Of a stretch of 64,000 nt of DNA, positions 53,528 through 62,561 are shown one piece after another. Source of the stretch: JAIOSM01 sp023143455 (GTDB lineage Bacteria; Desulfobacterota; Desulfobacteria; Desulfobacterales; Desulfobacteraceae); assembly GCA_030632885.1 (NCBI GenBank), contig DAOVTW010000004.1, forward strand, positions 34,036 to 98,035. The letters run 5' to 3'. Both the position numbers and the translations under genes were made by a program. Each line of letters starts with the position of its first letter. Positions within the stretch are counted from its first letter, which is position 1. The notes beneath the pieces are model-generated. The model saw only the letters and a list, made by a program, of their open reading frames with translations, was not told where the DNA came from and searched no databases.

Positions 53528-54931
53528 ATGGATCAAATTATTACAAGATTTCCACCAAGCCCCAGCGGATATCTTCACATAGGAGGAGCACGCACAGCAC
53601 TTTTTAACTGGCTCTATGCAAGAGCAAATAAAGGTAAATTCGTACTAAGAATTGAAGATACTGATAAGGCAAGATCCACAAAAGAGTCAGTCTCAGCAAT
53701 CCTTGAGTCCCTTGAATGGCTTGGGATTGACTGGGATGAAGGCCCCTATTTTCAAAGCGAACGAAAAGATATTCACAAAAAACATATAGAACAACTTGTT
53801 AAACAGGGACATGCCTATTACTGCACTTGCACCCCTGAAGAAGTTAATGTCATGAGAGAGCAGGCAAAAGCTCTTGGCAAAAAACCCATGTATAATGGAA
53901 AATGCAGAGATAAAGGGCTTACAAAAAAAGAAAACTCTGTTGTGCGACTTAAAACCCCTTTTACAGGAGTAACTATTGTTGATGATGTTGTAAAAGGAAG
54001 CACTGCATTTCAAAATAGTGAAATTGATGATTTTATTATTCAACGAGGTGACGATTCTGCAATGTATAACCTTGCTGTTGTAGTAGATGATATTACAATG
54101 GGAATCAATAATATCATCAGAGGTGATGACCATCTCATTAATACGCCAAAACAAATTTTGATTTATAATGCTCTTTCAGTAGACCTCCCTGTTTTTGGAC
54201 ATGTACCCATGGTGCTTGGAGCTGACAAATCAAGACTTAGTAAAAGACATGGCGCAATGTCTGTAGGTGAGTACAAAAATATGGGGTATCTTGCTGATGC
54301 CATGATCAACTACCTTGTAAGACTTGGATGGTCCCATGGTGACCAGGAGTTTTTCACCCGGAACGACCTTATAGAAAAATTTTCCCTTAAAAGCCTTGGT
54401 AAATCACCATCAATGTTTGATATTGACAAACTTTCATACCTTAACTCAAAACATATCCAAGAAACTTCTCCTGCCATACTTGCAGACCAACTTATTCCAA
54501 TGCTGAGAAAGAACAACATTAATGCTGAAAATGATCAATTCACACAAGATGCCATTACAACTCTTCAGCCAAGAAGTAAAACCCTCGTTGAGATGACTCA
54601 AAGTATTGCTTTTTACTACATGGACAATGTCGAATTTGATGAAAAAATAAAAGCAAAAAACCTTAAACCTGAAAATATTGATTCAATGAAAAGATCCCTT
54701 GAAAACATTGAAAAAATCAAAGATTTCACCCAGGAAAATCTTGAAGCTGCATTTCAAAAAGTAATGGATGATACTCAATTAAAGTTTGGTAAGATAGCAC
54801 AACCCATACGCGTTGCCTTAACAGGAACAAATGTAAGCCCTGGAATCTTTGAAATGATTCTTGCACTTGGCAAAGAAAAAGCAATCACAAGAATACAAAA
54901 AGCCATTGCTTTTATTGAAAACAATACGTAA
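53528..54931 (+). CDS. gltX: Glutamate-tRNA ligase
   Basis: The 467-residue protein has the class I signatures: HIGG in PSPSGYLHIGGART near residue 9-22 and KSRLSKRHGA as the KMSKS-type loop. The C-terminal anticodon-binding part is present and the length is normal. ATG 53528 has TTTGGAG upstream; an earlier in-frame start would add a segment not seen in GltX. It charges tRNA-Glu (and possibly tRNA-Gln, depending on whether GatCAB operates). Confidence 0.95.
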   Translation: MDQIITRFPPSPSGYLHIGGARTALFNWLYARANKGKFVLRIEDTDKARSTKESVSAILESLEWLGIDWDEGPYFQSERKDIHKKHIEQLVKQGHAYYCTCTPEEVNVMREQAKALGKKPMYNGKCRDKGLTKKENSVVRLKTPFTGVTIVDDVVKGSTAFQNSEIDDFIIQRGDDSAMYNLAVVVDDITMGINNIIRGDDHLINTPKQILIYNALSVDLPVFGHVPMVLGADKSRLSKRHGAMSVGEYKNMGYLADAMINYLVRLGWSHGDQEFFTRNDLIEKFSLKSLGKSPSMFDIDKLSYLNSKHIQETSPAILADQLIPMLRKNNINAENDQFTQDAITTLQPRSKTLVEMTQSIAFYYMDNVEFDEKIKAKNLKPENIDSMKRSLENIEKIKDFTQENLEAAFQKVMDDTQLKFGKIAQPIRVALTGTNVSPGIFEMILALGKEKAITRIQKAIAFIENNT

Positions 54932-55449
54932 CACGCACGAGAGCAATGTGCATATTTGTTTGACATTTTAATCGGCTTTTATGTTATTTGTAGCAGCTTT
55001 AAGCAATTTACCATAACTTCAGTCTCAAAAACTGACCAGGCGGAGCTATGAATCAAGGTCATGAGACCTTTGCGAGATAAACACATTTCTTAGATTATAG
55101 TATTTTAAGAAAAATTTTAGCAGCCTTTTTTAAATTAAAGGGAAACTGCAATAATGACTTAAAAAAAATGGAATATGAAGATGAGTATGAGGTATATATT
55201 TATGAAGCATTGGCAGGCTTTTAACAACGAACTGAACAATCGAAAAATAAAGTCTGAAAAAAACTGGCAAAAATTTGGTATTACTACAAAACAGAATGGT
55301 CGATATTTTTGTACCAATAGTATATTAAAACACCAGACAGAATAAATTAATTCACAGGGGTTTATTGAACCTAACTAGGCAAATGTTCCAACAAAAAACA
55401 TAATCAAGGAAAAATAAGGATGAGAACGATGAAATCAAAGGAACCTCGT
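54932..55449. other. 518-base gap with an IS-like end and a short ORF
   Basis: GAGACCTTTGCGAG at 55063-55076 resembles the terminal repeat of IS5-type elements. A 56-codon plus-strand ORF (55175-55345) encodes a basic peptide (KHWQAFNNELNNRKIK...) too short to identify. No matching second terminus was found, so any insertion is decayed. No tRNA fold was seen. Confidence 0.4.
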
Positions 55450-56178
55450 ATGAAAATTTTTAAACTAATTATTACTCTAATTCTGATGGTTTTTTCTTTA
55501 TCAGCATGCCAGACAATTTCAGGTAGCAAGTTGCTGGATGAAACACTTAATATTTTACAATCATCACAAGGACCAAGTATTGGTGAAATTGGTGCAGCAT
55601 TTAAACAAGCGCTTCGTATCGGCTCTGGAAATGTTGTCAGCCAATTAAGCGCTAAGAATGGTTTTAATACTGATTCTGCTATTCGCATACCATTGCCGGA
55701 AAAATTAAAAACCGTAAAAACAACATTAGCTAAGATTGGTATGTCTAAAATAGTTGATGGCCTTGAAGTAAAACTTAACCGAGCTGCCGAGCTCGCAACC
55801 TCAAAGGCTAAAGACCTTTTTTGGCAGTCAATAACTGAAATGACGTTTAGTGATATAATGGATATTTACAACGGACCTAAAGATTCAGCAACAAAATATT
55901 TTAAAAGAAAAATGTCTCCATCATTAAGCAGTGAAATGCAACCCATAGTTAAAAACAGCTTGTCAAAAGTGGGAGCAATTAAAGCTTATAACAATGTAAT
56001 GGGCAAATATCAGTCATTGCCATTCATGCCTGACATAAAAGCTAATTTAACAAATCATGTTGTTCAAAAAGGGATGGCTGGTATTTTTCATTATATTGCC
56101 AAAGAAGAAGCCGCTATCCGGGAAGACCCTGTCAAACAAACCACAGCTTTGTTAAGGAAAGTTTTTGGCAACAGGTGA
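55450..56178 (+). CDS. DUF4197 lipoprotein
   Basis: The 242-residue protein has a lipoprotein signal peptide ending LMVFSLSAC (lipobox Cys20) and a mature domain with GEIGAAFKQALRIGSGNVVSQLS and DIYNGPKDSATKYFKR, the DUF4197 pattern of uncharacterised Gram-negative lipoproteins. I chose ATG 55450 because it gives a normal signal peptide and has AAGGAA upstream; two earlier in-frame ATGs add a charged extension. It stands alone. Confidence 0.85.
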   Translation: MKIFKLIITLILMVFSLSACQTISGSKLLDETLNILQSSQGPSIGEIGAAFKQALRIGSGNVVSQLSAKNGFNTDSAIRIPLPEKLKTVKTTLAKIGMSKIVDGLEVKLNRAAELATSKAKDLFWQSITEMTFSDIMDIYNGPKDSATKYFKRKMSPSLSSEMQPIVKNSLSKVGAIKAYNNVMGKYQSLPFMPDIKANLTNHVVQKGMAGIFHYIAKEEAAIREDPVKQTTALLRKVFGNR

Positions 56179-56203
56179 TGTGGTATGTAATAAAGGAGTA
56201 ACA

Positions 56204-56332
56204 ATGGATGACCCACATAAAATCTTGGAAAGAACCGGCAAATTTCGTCGCCATTTAAAAATAAGGTCTTTAAAGGTCTTTAGCTGATATTAAAGACAAA
56301 AATGTAGATTTTTTTGTTAAGCAAGCCTTGTA
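56204..56332 (+). pseudogene. Short frameshifted ORF after the DUF4197 gene
   Basis: AAAGGAGT precedes ATG 56204, which opens 27 codons (MDDPHKILERTGKFRR...) ending at 56287. A second frame then continues ADIKDKNVDFFVKQAL to a stop at 56330-56332. The break coincides with a tandem near-repeat (GGTCTTTAAAGGTCTTTA), so a slippage frameshift in an originally ~40-residue gene is likely. The original function is unknown. Confidence 0.4.
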
Positions 56333-56436
56333 AAAATATTGAGTTGAAAAAAATAGCTTAAAAGTCTGTTAAAGTTACCAGAGAATCAGGATGAAAGCTG
56401 TTGAGATACAACTGTAGCTTAGAATAGGAAATAATT

Positions 56437-56901
56437 ATGACTAATAACGACATTTTACGCCGTATCCGCTATACCTTTGATTTTGACGATTCTAAAATGA
56501 TATCTATATTTGGCTTAGCTGATCATCAGGTAACGCGTGAGCAGATCAGCGATTGGTTAAAAAAAGAGGGTGATCCTGCGAGTCAGGAATGTAGTGACAC
56601 CAATTTAGCTATTTTTCTAAATGGCTTGATTAATGATAAACGAGGCAAAAAAGAAGGACCGCAACCAGAACCAGAGAACCGGTTAACTAACAATATTATT
56701 TTCATGAAATTAAAGATTGCATTAAACCTGAAAGCCGAAGATGTATTAAAGATTATGGACTTGTCTAATTTACACATGAGTAAACACGAATTGAGTGCAT
56801 TTTTCCGCAGACCAGATCATAAACACTACCGTGAATGTAAAGATCAGATTTTACGTAATTTTCTAAAAGGTGTACAGCTTAAATATCGTCCCGACCTTTA
56901 A
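56437..56901 (+). CDS. DUF1456 family protein (YehS-like)
   Basis: The 154-residue protein begins MTNNDILRRIRYTFDFDD and consists of two similar halves of about 68 residues. Both contain a DILRRIR/IFMKLKIAL start and LSAFF/ISDWL motifs, the duplicated structure of DUF1456 (YehS). Function is unknown. A helix-turn-helix-like fold is suggested. It stands between the DUF4197 and LysE genes on the plus strand. Confidence 0.85.
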   Translation: MTNNDILRRIRYTFDFDDSKMISIFGLADHQVTREQISDWLKKEGDPASQECSDTNLAIFLNGLINDKRGKKEGPQPEPENRLTNNIIFMKLKIALNLKAEDVLKIMDLSNLHMSKHELSAFFRRPDHKHYRECKDQILRNFLKGVQLKYRPDL

Positions 56902-57002
56902 GTGAAAGAAGGGCTCTGATGTTATCTGCTCTGTCAGATGATCCGGCTCTTCATGAAGTTGCTAATGAAGTTGAAAAAAACAATCAAAACAAAGAATCAA
57001 AA

Positions 57003-57620
57003 ATGATAAATTTCTTAACCATTGGAACAATACTAGGCTTATCTGCAGGGTTTGCCCCAGGTCCACTTTTAACACTTGTAATTTCTGAGACTCTTAAACA
57101 TGATATTAAATCAGGCATTAAAGTTGCCCTTGCCCCATTTATTACTGATCTTCCAATTATTCTTTTAACTTTATTCGTTTTAACAAAGTTATCCAATTTC
57201 CATAGCATATTAGGAATGATTTCATTGACTGGAGGGCTCCTTCTTTTATTTATGGGCTACAAAAGTTTATGTACAAAAGGAGTTGAACTAAACCTGCAAG
57301 AGGCTAAGCCAAAATCTTTAACAAAAGGGATATTAGTCAATATTCTAAGCCCTCATCCTTACTTATTCTGGTTTAGTGTTGGTGCTCCAACTATGACCAA
57401 GGCAATGAACCAAAACTTTATAGCACCAGTGGCTTTTATTAGCGGTTTTTATATTTGTCTCGTGGGGTCAAAAATTATATTGGCAATTATAGTTGGCAAA
57501 TCAAAATCTTTTCTAAAAGGTCTTGTGTACATATATACAATGCGCTTCCTTGGCCTGGTATTATGTGGTTTAGCATTTGTACTTTTTAGAGATGGCTTAA
57601 AACTTTTGGGGGTATATTGA
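57003..57620 (+). CDS. LysE-family exporter
   Basis: The protein (205 residues from ATG 57003) has the LysE/RhtB pattern of about six TM helices and starts NFLTIGTILGLSAGFAPGPLL, the conserved PGP motif of the first helix. It should export an amino acid or related compound. An upstream ATG at 56919 in the same frame adds a polar 28-residue extension with AAGG before it; I prefer 57003 by homology though its ribosome site is weak. The stop overlaps the next ATG (TGATG). Confidence 0.8.
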   Translation: MINFLTIGTILGLSAGFAPGPLLTLVISETLKHDIKSGIKVALAPFITDLPIILLTLFVLTKLSNFHSILGMISLTGGLLLLFMGYKSLCTKGVELNLQEAKPKSLTKGILVNILSPHPYLFWFSVGAPTMTKAMNQNFIAPVAFISGFYICLVGSKIILAIIVGKSKSFLKGLVYIYTMRFLGLVLCGLAFVLFRDGLKLLGVY

Positions 57621-58408
57621 TGGGTAAAAGCAAAGTTTTAGTAGAAGAAATTGATCGTGTATTAATTATAAAATTAAACCGCCCTGAAAAACGAAATGCC
57701 TTTGATCTTGAGATGTACCAGGATTTAAGTGTGGCTTACGGTGAATTACACCGCAACAAAAACTTATATTGCGGACTTCTTGTTGCATCAGGCGATCATT
57801 TTACAGCAGGGCTGGATCTTAACGAATGGGCACCTCTTTTTAGTAAAGGCTGTTTTCCGGATCTTCCTGAAAATTCCATCGACCCTTTAGGATTAGACGA
57901 AGAGAACAGGCTATGCAAACCCATGGTAATGGCAGTCCAGGGATTATGCTTAACAATCGGCATAGAATTGCTACTGGCGGCAGACATTCGTGTGGCTGCC
58001 AGTGACACAAAATTTAGTCAGCTTGAAATCAAAAGGGGCATCTATCCTGTTGGTGGGGCAACTGTCCGCTTGGCCCAGGAAGTAGGCTGGGGCAATGCAA
58101 TGCGTTATCTTCTAACTGGAGATGAAATAAGTGCAAAAGAAGCTTTTCGTATCGGGCTGGTTCAAGAACTTGTTGAACCTGGAAAACAAATTAAGAAAGC
58201 TCTTGAAATAGCAACAACGATCGCCAAACAGGCTCCACTGGGAGTTAAAGCTACTCTTAACTCAGCCAGGCTAACCCGTGCTAAAGGAGAAAAAACAGCT
58301 TTCGCAAAGTTGCTGCCAGATCTAATTCCGATCATGGAAAGTGAAGACTTCAAGGAAGGTATTCAATCCTTTATTGAACGACGAGACGCCAAATTTAAAG
58401 GATATTAG
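57620..58408 (+). CDS. Enoyl-CoA hydratase/isomerase (crotonase) family protein
   Basis: The 262-residue protein has the crotonase core. GDHFTAGLDLNEW is the oxyanion-hole region and PVGGATVRLAQEVGWGNAMRYLLTGD matches the family's second motif. One of the two usual catalytic glutamates is not obvious, so isomerase or hydrolase activity is possible. It is coupled to the LysE gene by a one-base overlap. Confidence 0.87.
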   Translation: MGKSKVLVEEIDRVLIIKLNRPEKRNAFDLEMYQDLSVAYGELHRNKNLYCGLLVASGDHFTAGLDLNEWAPLFSKGCFPDLPENSIDPLGLDEENRLCKPMVMAVQGLCLTIGIELLLAADIRVAASDTKFSQLEIKRGIYPVGGATVRLAQEVGWGNAMRYLLTGDEISAKEAFRIGLVQELVEPGKQIKKALEIATTIAKQAPLGVKATLNSARLTRAKGEKTAFAKLLPDLIPIMESEDFKEGIQSFIERRDAKFKGY

Positions 58409-58510
58409 CATATTTATTCACCAAGTCTTCTAAACAAGCAAAATGATGAACCATGAATAATAAAAAAACTTTGTTGTAGGAATTGGGCAAGGAGATTAAG
58501 GAAAAAAATT

Positions 58511-58957
58511 ATGAGATATGCTCACACAAATATTGTGGCAAAAAACTGGGAAAAATTATCAACTTTTTACATTAATGTCTTTAATTGTACTAAAAAACTA
58601 CCGGAAAGAAAGCTTTCCGGTGATTGGTTAGATAAAGGGACTGGTTTATTTGGGGCACAATTAGAGGGGATCCATTTGTTGCTGCCCGGACATGGCGATA
58701 TATGCCCTACATTAGAAATATTCTCTTATAAAGATACCCATGAATCTGAGCCAATCATGGCAAACTACACAGGCTTTACTCATATTGCTTTTGAAGTAAG
58801 TGATGTTGAACAAACATTAAAGAAAGCCATGGAAAACGGCGGCACATTATTAGGAGAAATTACTAAAAAAGAAATAGAGGACGTTGGCCTTTTAAAATTT
58901 CTCTATTTTAGAGATCCCGAAGGCAATATTATTGAAATACAATCTTGGAATAAATAG
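58511..58957 (+). CDS. VOC/glyoxalase superfamily protein
   Basis: The 148-residue protein has two beta-alpha-beta-beta-beta units, with HTNIVAKNWEKLSTFY at the start, TGFTHIAFEVSDVE in the middle and RDPEGNIIEIQSW at the end, the metal-binding positions of VOC proteins. Substrate is unknown. A small membrane-protein gene follows 10 bases later. Confidence 0.88.
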   Translation: MRYAHTNIVAKNWEKLSTFYINVFNCTKKLPERKLSGDWLDKGTGLFGAQLEGIHLLLPGHGDICPTLEIFSYKDTHESEPIMANYTGFTHIAFEVSDVEQTLKKAMENGGTLLGEITKKEIEDVGLLKFLYFRDPEGNIIEIQSWNK

Positions 58958-58967
58958 GAGGAACAAT

Positions 58968-59219
58968 ATGGATATTCAGGCACTTAAAAAATTTTTCATG
59001 TGGTGTACAATAATAAACGGCGTGTTATTGACACTATGGATCACAATTTTTATGTTTGCCCCGGATCTGGTGTATCGCACACAAAACATGTGGTTTCCAA
59101 TCTCTAAAGAAACCTTTAATCTTGTTTTTTACGCGTTCCTGGGGTTGTACAAAATCATCTTTCTAATCTTTAATGCTGTTCCTTTTTTTGCTCTGCTGAT
59201 CATTGGTAAAAAGGTTTGA
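58968..59219 (+). CDS. Small membrane protein (DUF6868-like)
   Basis: The 83-residue protein has two TM helices (about 8-29 and 47-77) with a MWFPISKETFN loop. AGGAGG lies before ATG 58968. It resembles the DUF6868 family by memory only. It probably shares a transcript with the VOC protein. Confidence 0.65.
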   Translation: MDIQALKKFFMWCTIINGVLLTLWITIFMFAPDLVYRTQNMWFPISKETFNLVFYAFLGLYKIIFLIFNAVPFFALLIIGKKV

Positions 59220-59226
59220 TGATCAC

Positions 59227-59434
59227 ATGAAAACTATAGGTCTTTTAGGCACAACCTTTACAATGGAACATGACTTTTACAAAGGGCGATTAACTGAAAA
59301 ATATGGTCTAAAGGTTCTTGTACCCGATGTTACAGACAAAAATAGGCATGTTAGTGAATCAAACTGATACTGATGTGAAATTGTATGATACAACTGCCAT
59401 ACACGCTGCCAAGGCAGTTGAATACGCAATATAA
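59227..59434 (+). pseudogene. Aspartate/glutamate racemase remnant with large internal deletion
   Basis: The first 46 codons (KTIGLLGTTFTMEHDFYKGRL...) are the conserved start of the aspartate racemase family and end at a TGA (59365-59367). In another frame, residues LVNQTDTDVKLYDTTAIHAAKAVEYAI end at 59434, which match the family's C-terminal DTTxxHAxAAVxxAL motif. About 150 middle residues are missing, so the gene is inactive. Confidence 0.85.
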
Positions 59435-59471
59435 CAGCTTACACATGGGCAAGATAAAAATACTGATAGAA

Positions 59472-60347
59472 TTAAATGGAAAACAATACCCCTGTGTAAC
59501 CTACAAAACTGTCTCCGGGGGATTTGTTGTAACTTGAAGCGTACTCAACTTTAACACCTTTTGTTGAACCAAGCTCTTTGCAAATCGTTGCAGTTGCTGC
59601 TGCAGCTCCTGCACAACACATGTTCTGTTTTAAATTTCCGTTTTTAATAATTTGTTCAGCATCCATTGAGATTAATGCTTTTACAGCATTTGCATCATTA
59701 TCATTTTTTACCCATTTATAGGCTTTCTCTCCCTGCCCTGCCGGAGTGAATCCAAAGGATTGACCATAGTGTGTAAGATCTGTTGATCCAATAACTACAA
59801 TATCAAGCTCTAGTTCTTTTGCTGCATTAAAGACTGCTTTACCTGTCTTGATTGCATCTTGACTTGGCGGTACACCAATGGGAACAATGGGAGTATTTTG
59901 AAAGAAGTATTTAATAAAAGGGAGTTGTAATTCTATTGTGTTTTCATTTGGAAAAGATTTATAAGATTTTTTTGCAAGTTTAACTTCTTTGGCCTCAGCT
60001 TTTTCAACTATTCTTGCTCCAAAGTCTTCATCTATATCAAGATCTCCAAAAGGCGTTTCCCATGACCCTGACTCAAGTAAAAAGGGTGAATCATTCTTGT
60101 GCATATGAAGTCCAAAAATCACTACACAATCTATGTTTCTTTCCTTATTTTGTGAAGCAAGTGAGGCTATGGTTCTGCATGCAATTGAGCCGGAAAAATA
60201 CCAACCCGCATGGGGAACAATGCAGCCTTGAAAATTACCTTTTTGAATCCCATTATTATCTTTTAAATAATCTTTGATATGGGATTCACACTCATCCTTA
60301 CTATCAGGGTACCATGTCCCCCTAAAAGACGCTTTTTTCCTTCCCAT
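59472..60347 (-). CDS. MEMO1 family protein (AmmeMemoRadiSam system protein B)
   Basis: The 291-residue protein has the MEMO fold: GTWYP start, CIVPHAGWYFSG, FGLHMHK, STDLTHYG and CCAGAAAA motifs, with conserved histidines and a cysteine resembling an aromatic dioxygenase active site. It has GGAGAG before ATG 60347. It lies 32 bases after hypB in a hyp-containing operon. The usual radical SAM and AMMECR1 partners are not in this window. Confidence 0.88.
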   Translation of the reverse strand: MGRKKASFRGTWYPDSKDECESHIKDYLKDNNGIQKGNFQGCIVPHAGWYFSGSIACRTIASLASQNKERNIDCVVIFGLHMHKNDSPFLLESGSWETPFGDLDIDEDFGARIVEKAEAKEVKLAKKSYKSFPNENTIELQLPFIKYFFQNTPIVPIGVPPSQDAIKTGKAVFNAAKELELDIVVIGSTDLTHYGQSFGFTPAGQGEKAYKWVKNDNDANAVKALISMDAEQIIKNGNLKQNMCCAGAAAATATICKELGSTKGVKVEYASSYNKSPGDSFVGYTGVLFSI

Positions 60348-60379
60348 ATTCTCTCCTGTCAATATTATTTGCCTATACC

Positions 60380-61045
60380 TTATTTAATCTTTGCAAAAAC
60401 CATTTTTTCAAGCCATTCAATCCAGGGATCAAACCCCTGCTCTTTTGTCGCAGATATTCTGAAAACCGGTATGTTCGGATTAATTTTCTTAATATTATTT
60501 TCTGCTTCATCCACATCAAACTCAAGATAGGGCAAAAGATCAACTTTATTTAAAATTGCGCTGTGGGCAAGCCTGAACATCAAAGGGTATTTTAAGGGTT
60601 TGTCTTCACCCTCGGTCACGCTTAATACAACAGTTCTTGCATCTTCACCAATATCAAACTCAGCAGGGCAGACAAGGTTGCCAATGTTTTCCACAATCAA
60701 AAGGTCAATATTATCAAGATCAAACTCTTTTGCAGAAGATTCAATAAGATGGGCTGCAAGATGGCAATCACCACCAAATTTATCTGTATTGATCTGGGTT
60801 ACTTCAACACCGGTTGACTCTAAACGAACAGCATCATTAGTTGTGCATATATCACCTACAATTACGGCAGTACGAATTTTTGGCATTATTCTATTAAGTG
60901 TTTTAACCAAAGTTTCTGTTTTACCTGAACCTGGTGAGCTCATAACATTTAAAACAAAAACATTTTTCTCTTTAAAAAATTTTTTAAGTCTTTCAGACTC
61001 GTTTTCATTGGCTTCAAGAACTCTTTTTTGAATATTAATTTCCAT
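60380..61045 (-). CDS. hypB: Hydrogenase nickel incorporation GTPase HypB
   Basis: The 221-residue protein has the P-loop SSPGSGKTET, the GDICTTNDA switch and NKVDL specificity motif, matching the HypB/CooC-like GTPase family. It drives Ni insertion into hydrogenase together with HypA. The N-terminal C-x-x-C-G-C extension of some HypBs is absent, and a long histidine-rich stretch is also lacking. It is cotranscribed with hypA (15-base gap) and MEMO1. Confidence 0.94.
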   Translation of the reverse strand: MEINIQKRVLEANENESERLKKFFKEKNVFVLNVMSSPGSGKTETLVKTLNRIMPKIRTAVIVGDICTTNDAVRLESTGVEVTQINTDKFGGDCHLAAHLIESSAKEFDLDNIDLLIVENIGNLVCPAEFDIGEDARTVVLSVTEGEDKPLKYPLMFRLAHSAILNKVDLLPYLEFDVDEAENNIKKINPNIPVFRISATKEQGFDPWIEWLEKMVFAKIK

Positions 61046-61060
61046 TATTAATCCTTTGTT

Positions 61061-61408
61061 TTAATCAGCTAACTCAATTGAATCTATATCAATCTCTCTT
61101 CCTGAAAGTATTTCAAGGTCAGTTCCCTGGCATTCAGGGCACTTAAAAATCGGATTGTCAACTTCCCATTCAAAATTACAATTATTGCAGTGAACTGAAA
61201 CAGGAACACTTTCTATTACAAGCTTGGTATTCTCAAGCGGTGTATCTTTTACAATTATTTCAAAACAGAACCTGAGACTATCTTCCACAACAGAAGCAAA
61301 TTTGCCAATCCTTAGATTCATTTTTTCAATCTTGGGATTTTCAACATCTTCAGGTATGGATGCAAGCGCAATTTTTACTATCTGTTCTGCAATACCCATT
61401 TCATGCAT
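61061..61408 (-). CDS. hypA: Hydrogenase nickel chaperone HypA
   Basis: The 115-residue protein starts MHEMGIAEQI, which supplies the Ni-binding His2, and has the zinc ribbon CNNC...CPEC. It delivers nickel to the hydrogenase large subunit with HypB. Normal length. The stop is 15 bases before hypB, and tgt lies upstream with a 22-base gap. hypC, hypF, hypD and hypE are 39 kb away on the other strand. Confidence 0.95.
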   Translation of the reverse strand: MHEMGIAEQIVKIALASIPEDVENPKIEKMNLRIGKFASVVEDSLRFCFEIIVKDTPLENTKLVIESVPVSVHCNNCNFEWEVDNPIFKCPECQGTDLEILSGREIDIDSIELAD

Positions 61409-61430
61409 AATAACTTCTCACCTTTTTTGT

Positions 61431-62552
61431 CTAAAGTTTATCCATTCCTCTTTTTGAATAGAAATCTTTTTTAAACTTTATAAAAGAATCTTCTTTAATT
61501 GCTCTTCTGATCTTTTTCATTAGATCAAGATAGTAATAGATATTATGTATTGTATTCAATCTGGATGCAAGGAGCTCTTTTGATTTATATAGATGTCTCA
61601 AATAAGCTCTTGAATAATTTTTACATGTATAACATGAACATTCGTCATCTATGGGATTAGTATCAAATCTATACTTTGCATTGGGGATATTAATATTACC
61701 CCGTGATGTAAAAAGCTGCCCATTCCTTGCATTACGTGACGGCATAACACAGTCAAACATATCAGCACCCATGCCTGAAAGCTCAACCAAGTCTTCAGGA
61801 GTACCCACTCCCATTATATATTTGGGTTTATTCTCCTTTAGCAAAGGAAGAGTATAATCTGCCATCTCATACATTAAATCCTTTGGCTCACCTACACTTA
61901 AACCTCCAATTGCAAACCCTGGAAAATCAGATTGGGTAAGCTGAGCCGCTGAAAGCGAGCGCAATTTTGGATACATTCCTCCCTGTACAATTGCAAAAAG
62001 AGAGTTTTTTGACCCATTATCTTTCCAATATGAATATCCTTTTTCAGCCCACAAAGTAGTTTTTTCCAAAGCCTGAATTGTCTCCTTTTCTTTTGCAGGA
62101 TATCCAATGCACCAGTCCAAAGACATCATAATATCAGACCCCAAAATCATCTGAATCTCAACAGCTTTTTCAGGAGAGAAAAAATGTCTCGATCCATCAA
62201 TATGAGATTGGAATGATACACCGTCATCACTGAATTTTGCAAGCTTTGCCAGGGAAAAAAACTGGAATCCTCCACTATCTGTTAACATTGGTTTTTCCCA
62301 GTTAATAAACTTATGAAGACCATCAACATGTTCAATTACTTCACAACCCGGTCTTAAATAAAGATGATAAGTATTTCCTAAAATAATCTGAGCAGAACAA
62401 TGTTCAAGGTCTTCCACAGTCAAAGATTTAACAGAACCAAGTGTTCCAACCGGCATAAATATAGGTGTTTCAATTGTGCCTCGGGCAGTTTTAAGTGTTC
62501 CTGTGCGTGCCCTTGATTCACTACTTTCATTTTTTATTTCAAACTCAAGCAT
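61431..62552 (-). CDS. tgt: Queuine tRNA-ribosyltransferase Tgt
   Basis: The 373-residue protein has the TGT core: LTDSGGFQFFSLAKL with a catalytic aspartate, GGLSVGEP, and the zinc site C-x-C-x2-C...H (CSCYTCKNYSRAYLRHL). It swaps guanine for preQ1 at tRNA position 34. It follows queA by 9 bases, so both late queuosine steps are cotranscribed. Length is normal. Confidence 0.96.
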   Translation of the reverse strand: MLEFEIKNESSESRARTGTLKTARGTIETPIFMPVGTLGSVKSLTVEDLEHCSAQIILGNTYHLYLRPGCEVIEHVDGLHKFINWEKPMLTDSGGFQFFSLAKLAKFSDDGVSFQSHIDGSRHFFSPEKAVEIQMILGSDIMMSLDWCIGYPAKEKETIQALEKTTLWAEKGYSYWKDNGSKNSLFAIVQGGMYPKLRSLSAAQLTQSDFPGFAIGGLSVGEPKDLMYEMADYTLPLLKENKPKYIMGVGTPEDLVELSGMGADMFDCVMPSRNARNGQLFTSRGNINIPNAKYRFDTNPIDDECSCYTCKNYSRAYLRHLYKSKELLASRLNTIHNIYYYLDLMKKIRRAIKEDSFIKFKKDFYSKRGMDKL

Positions 62553-62561
62553 AATAATTTT

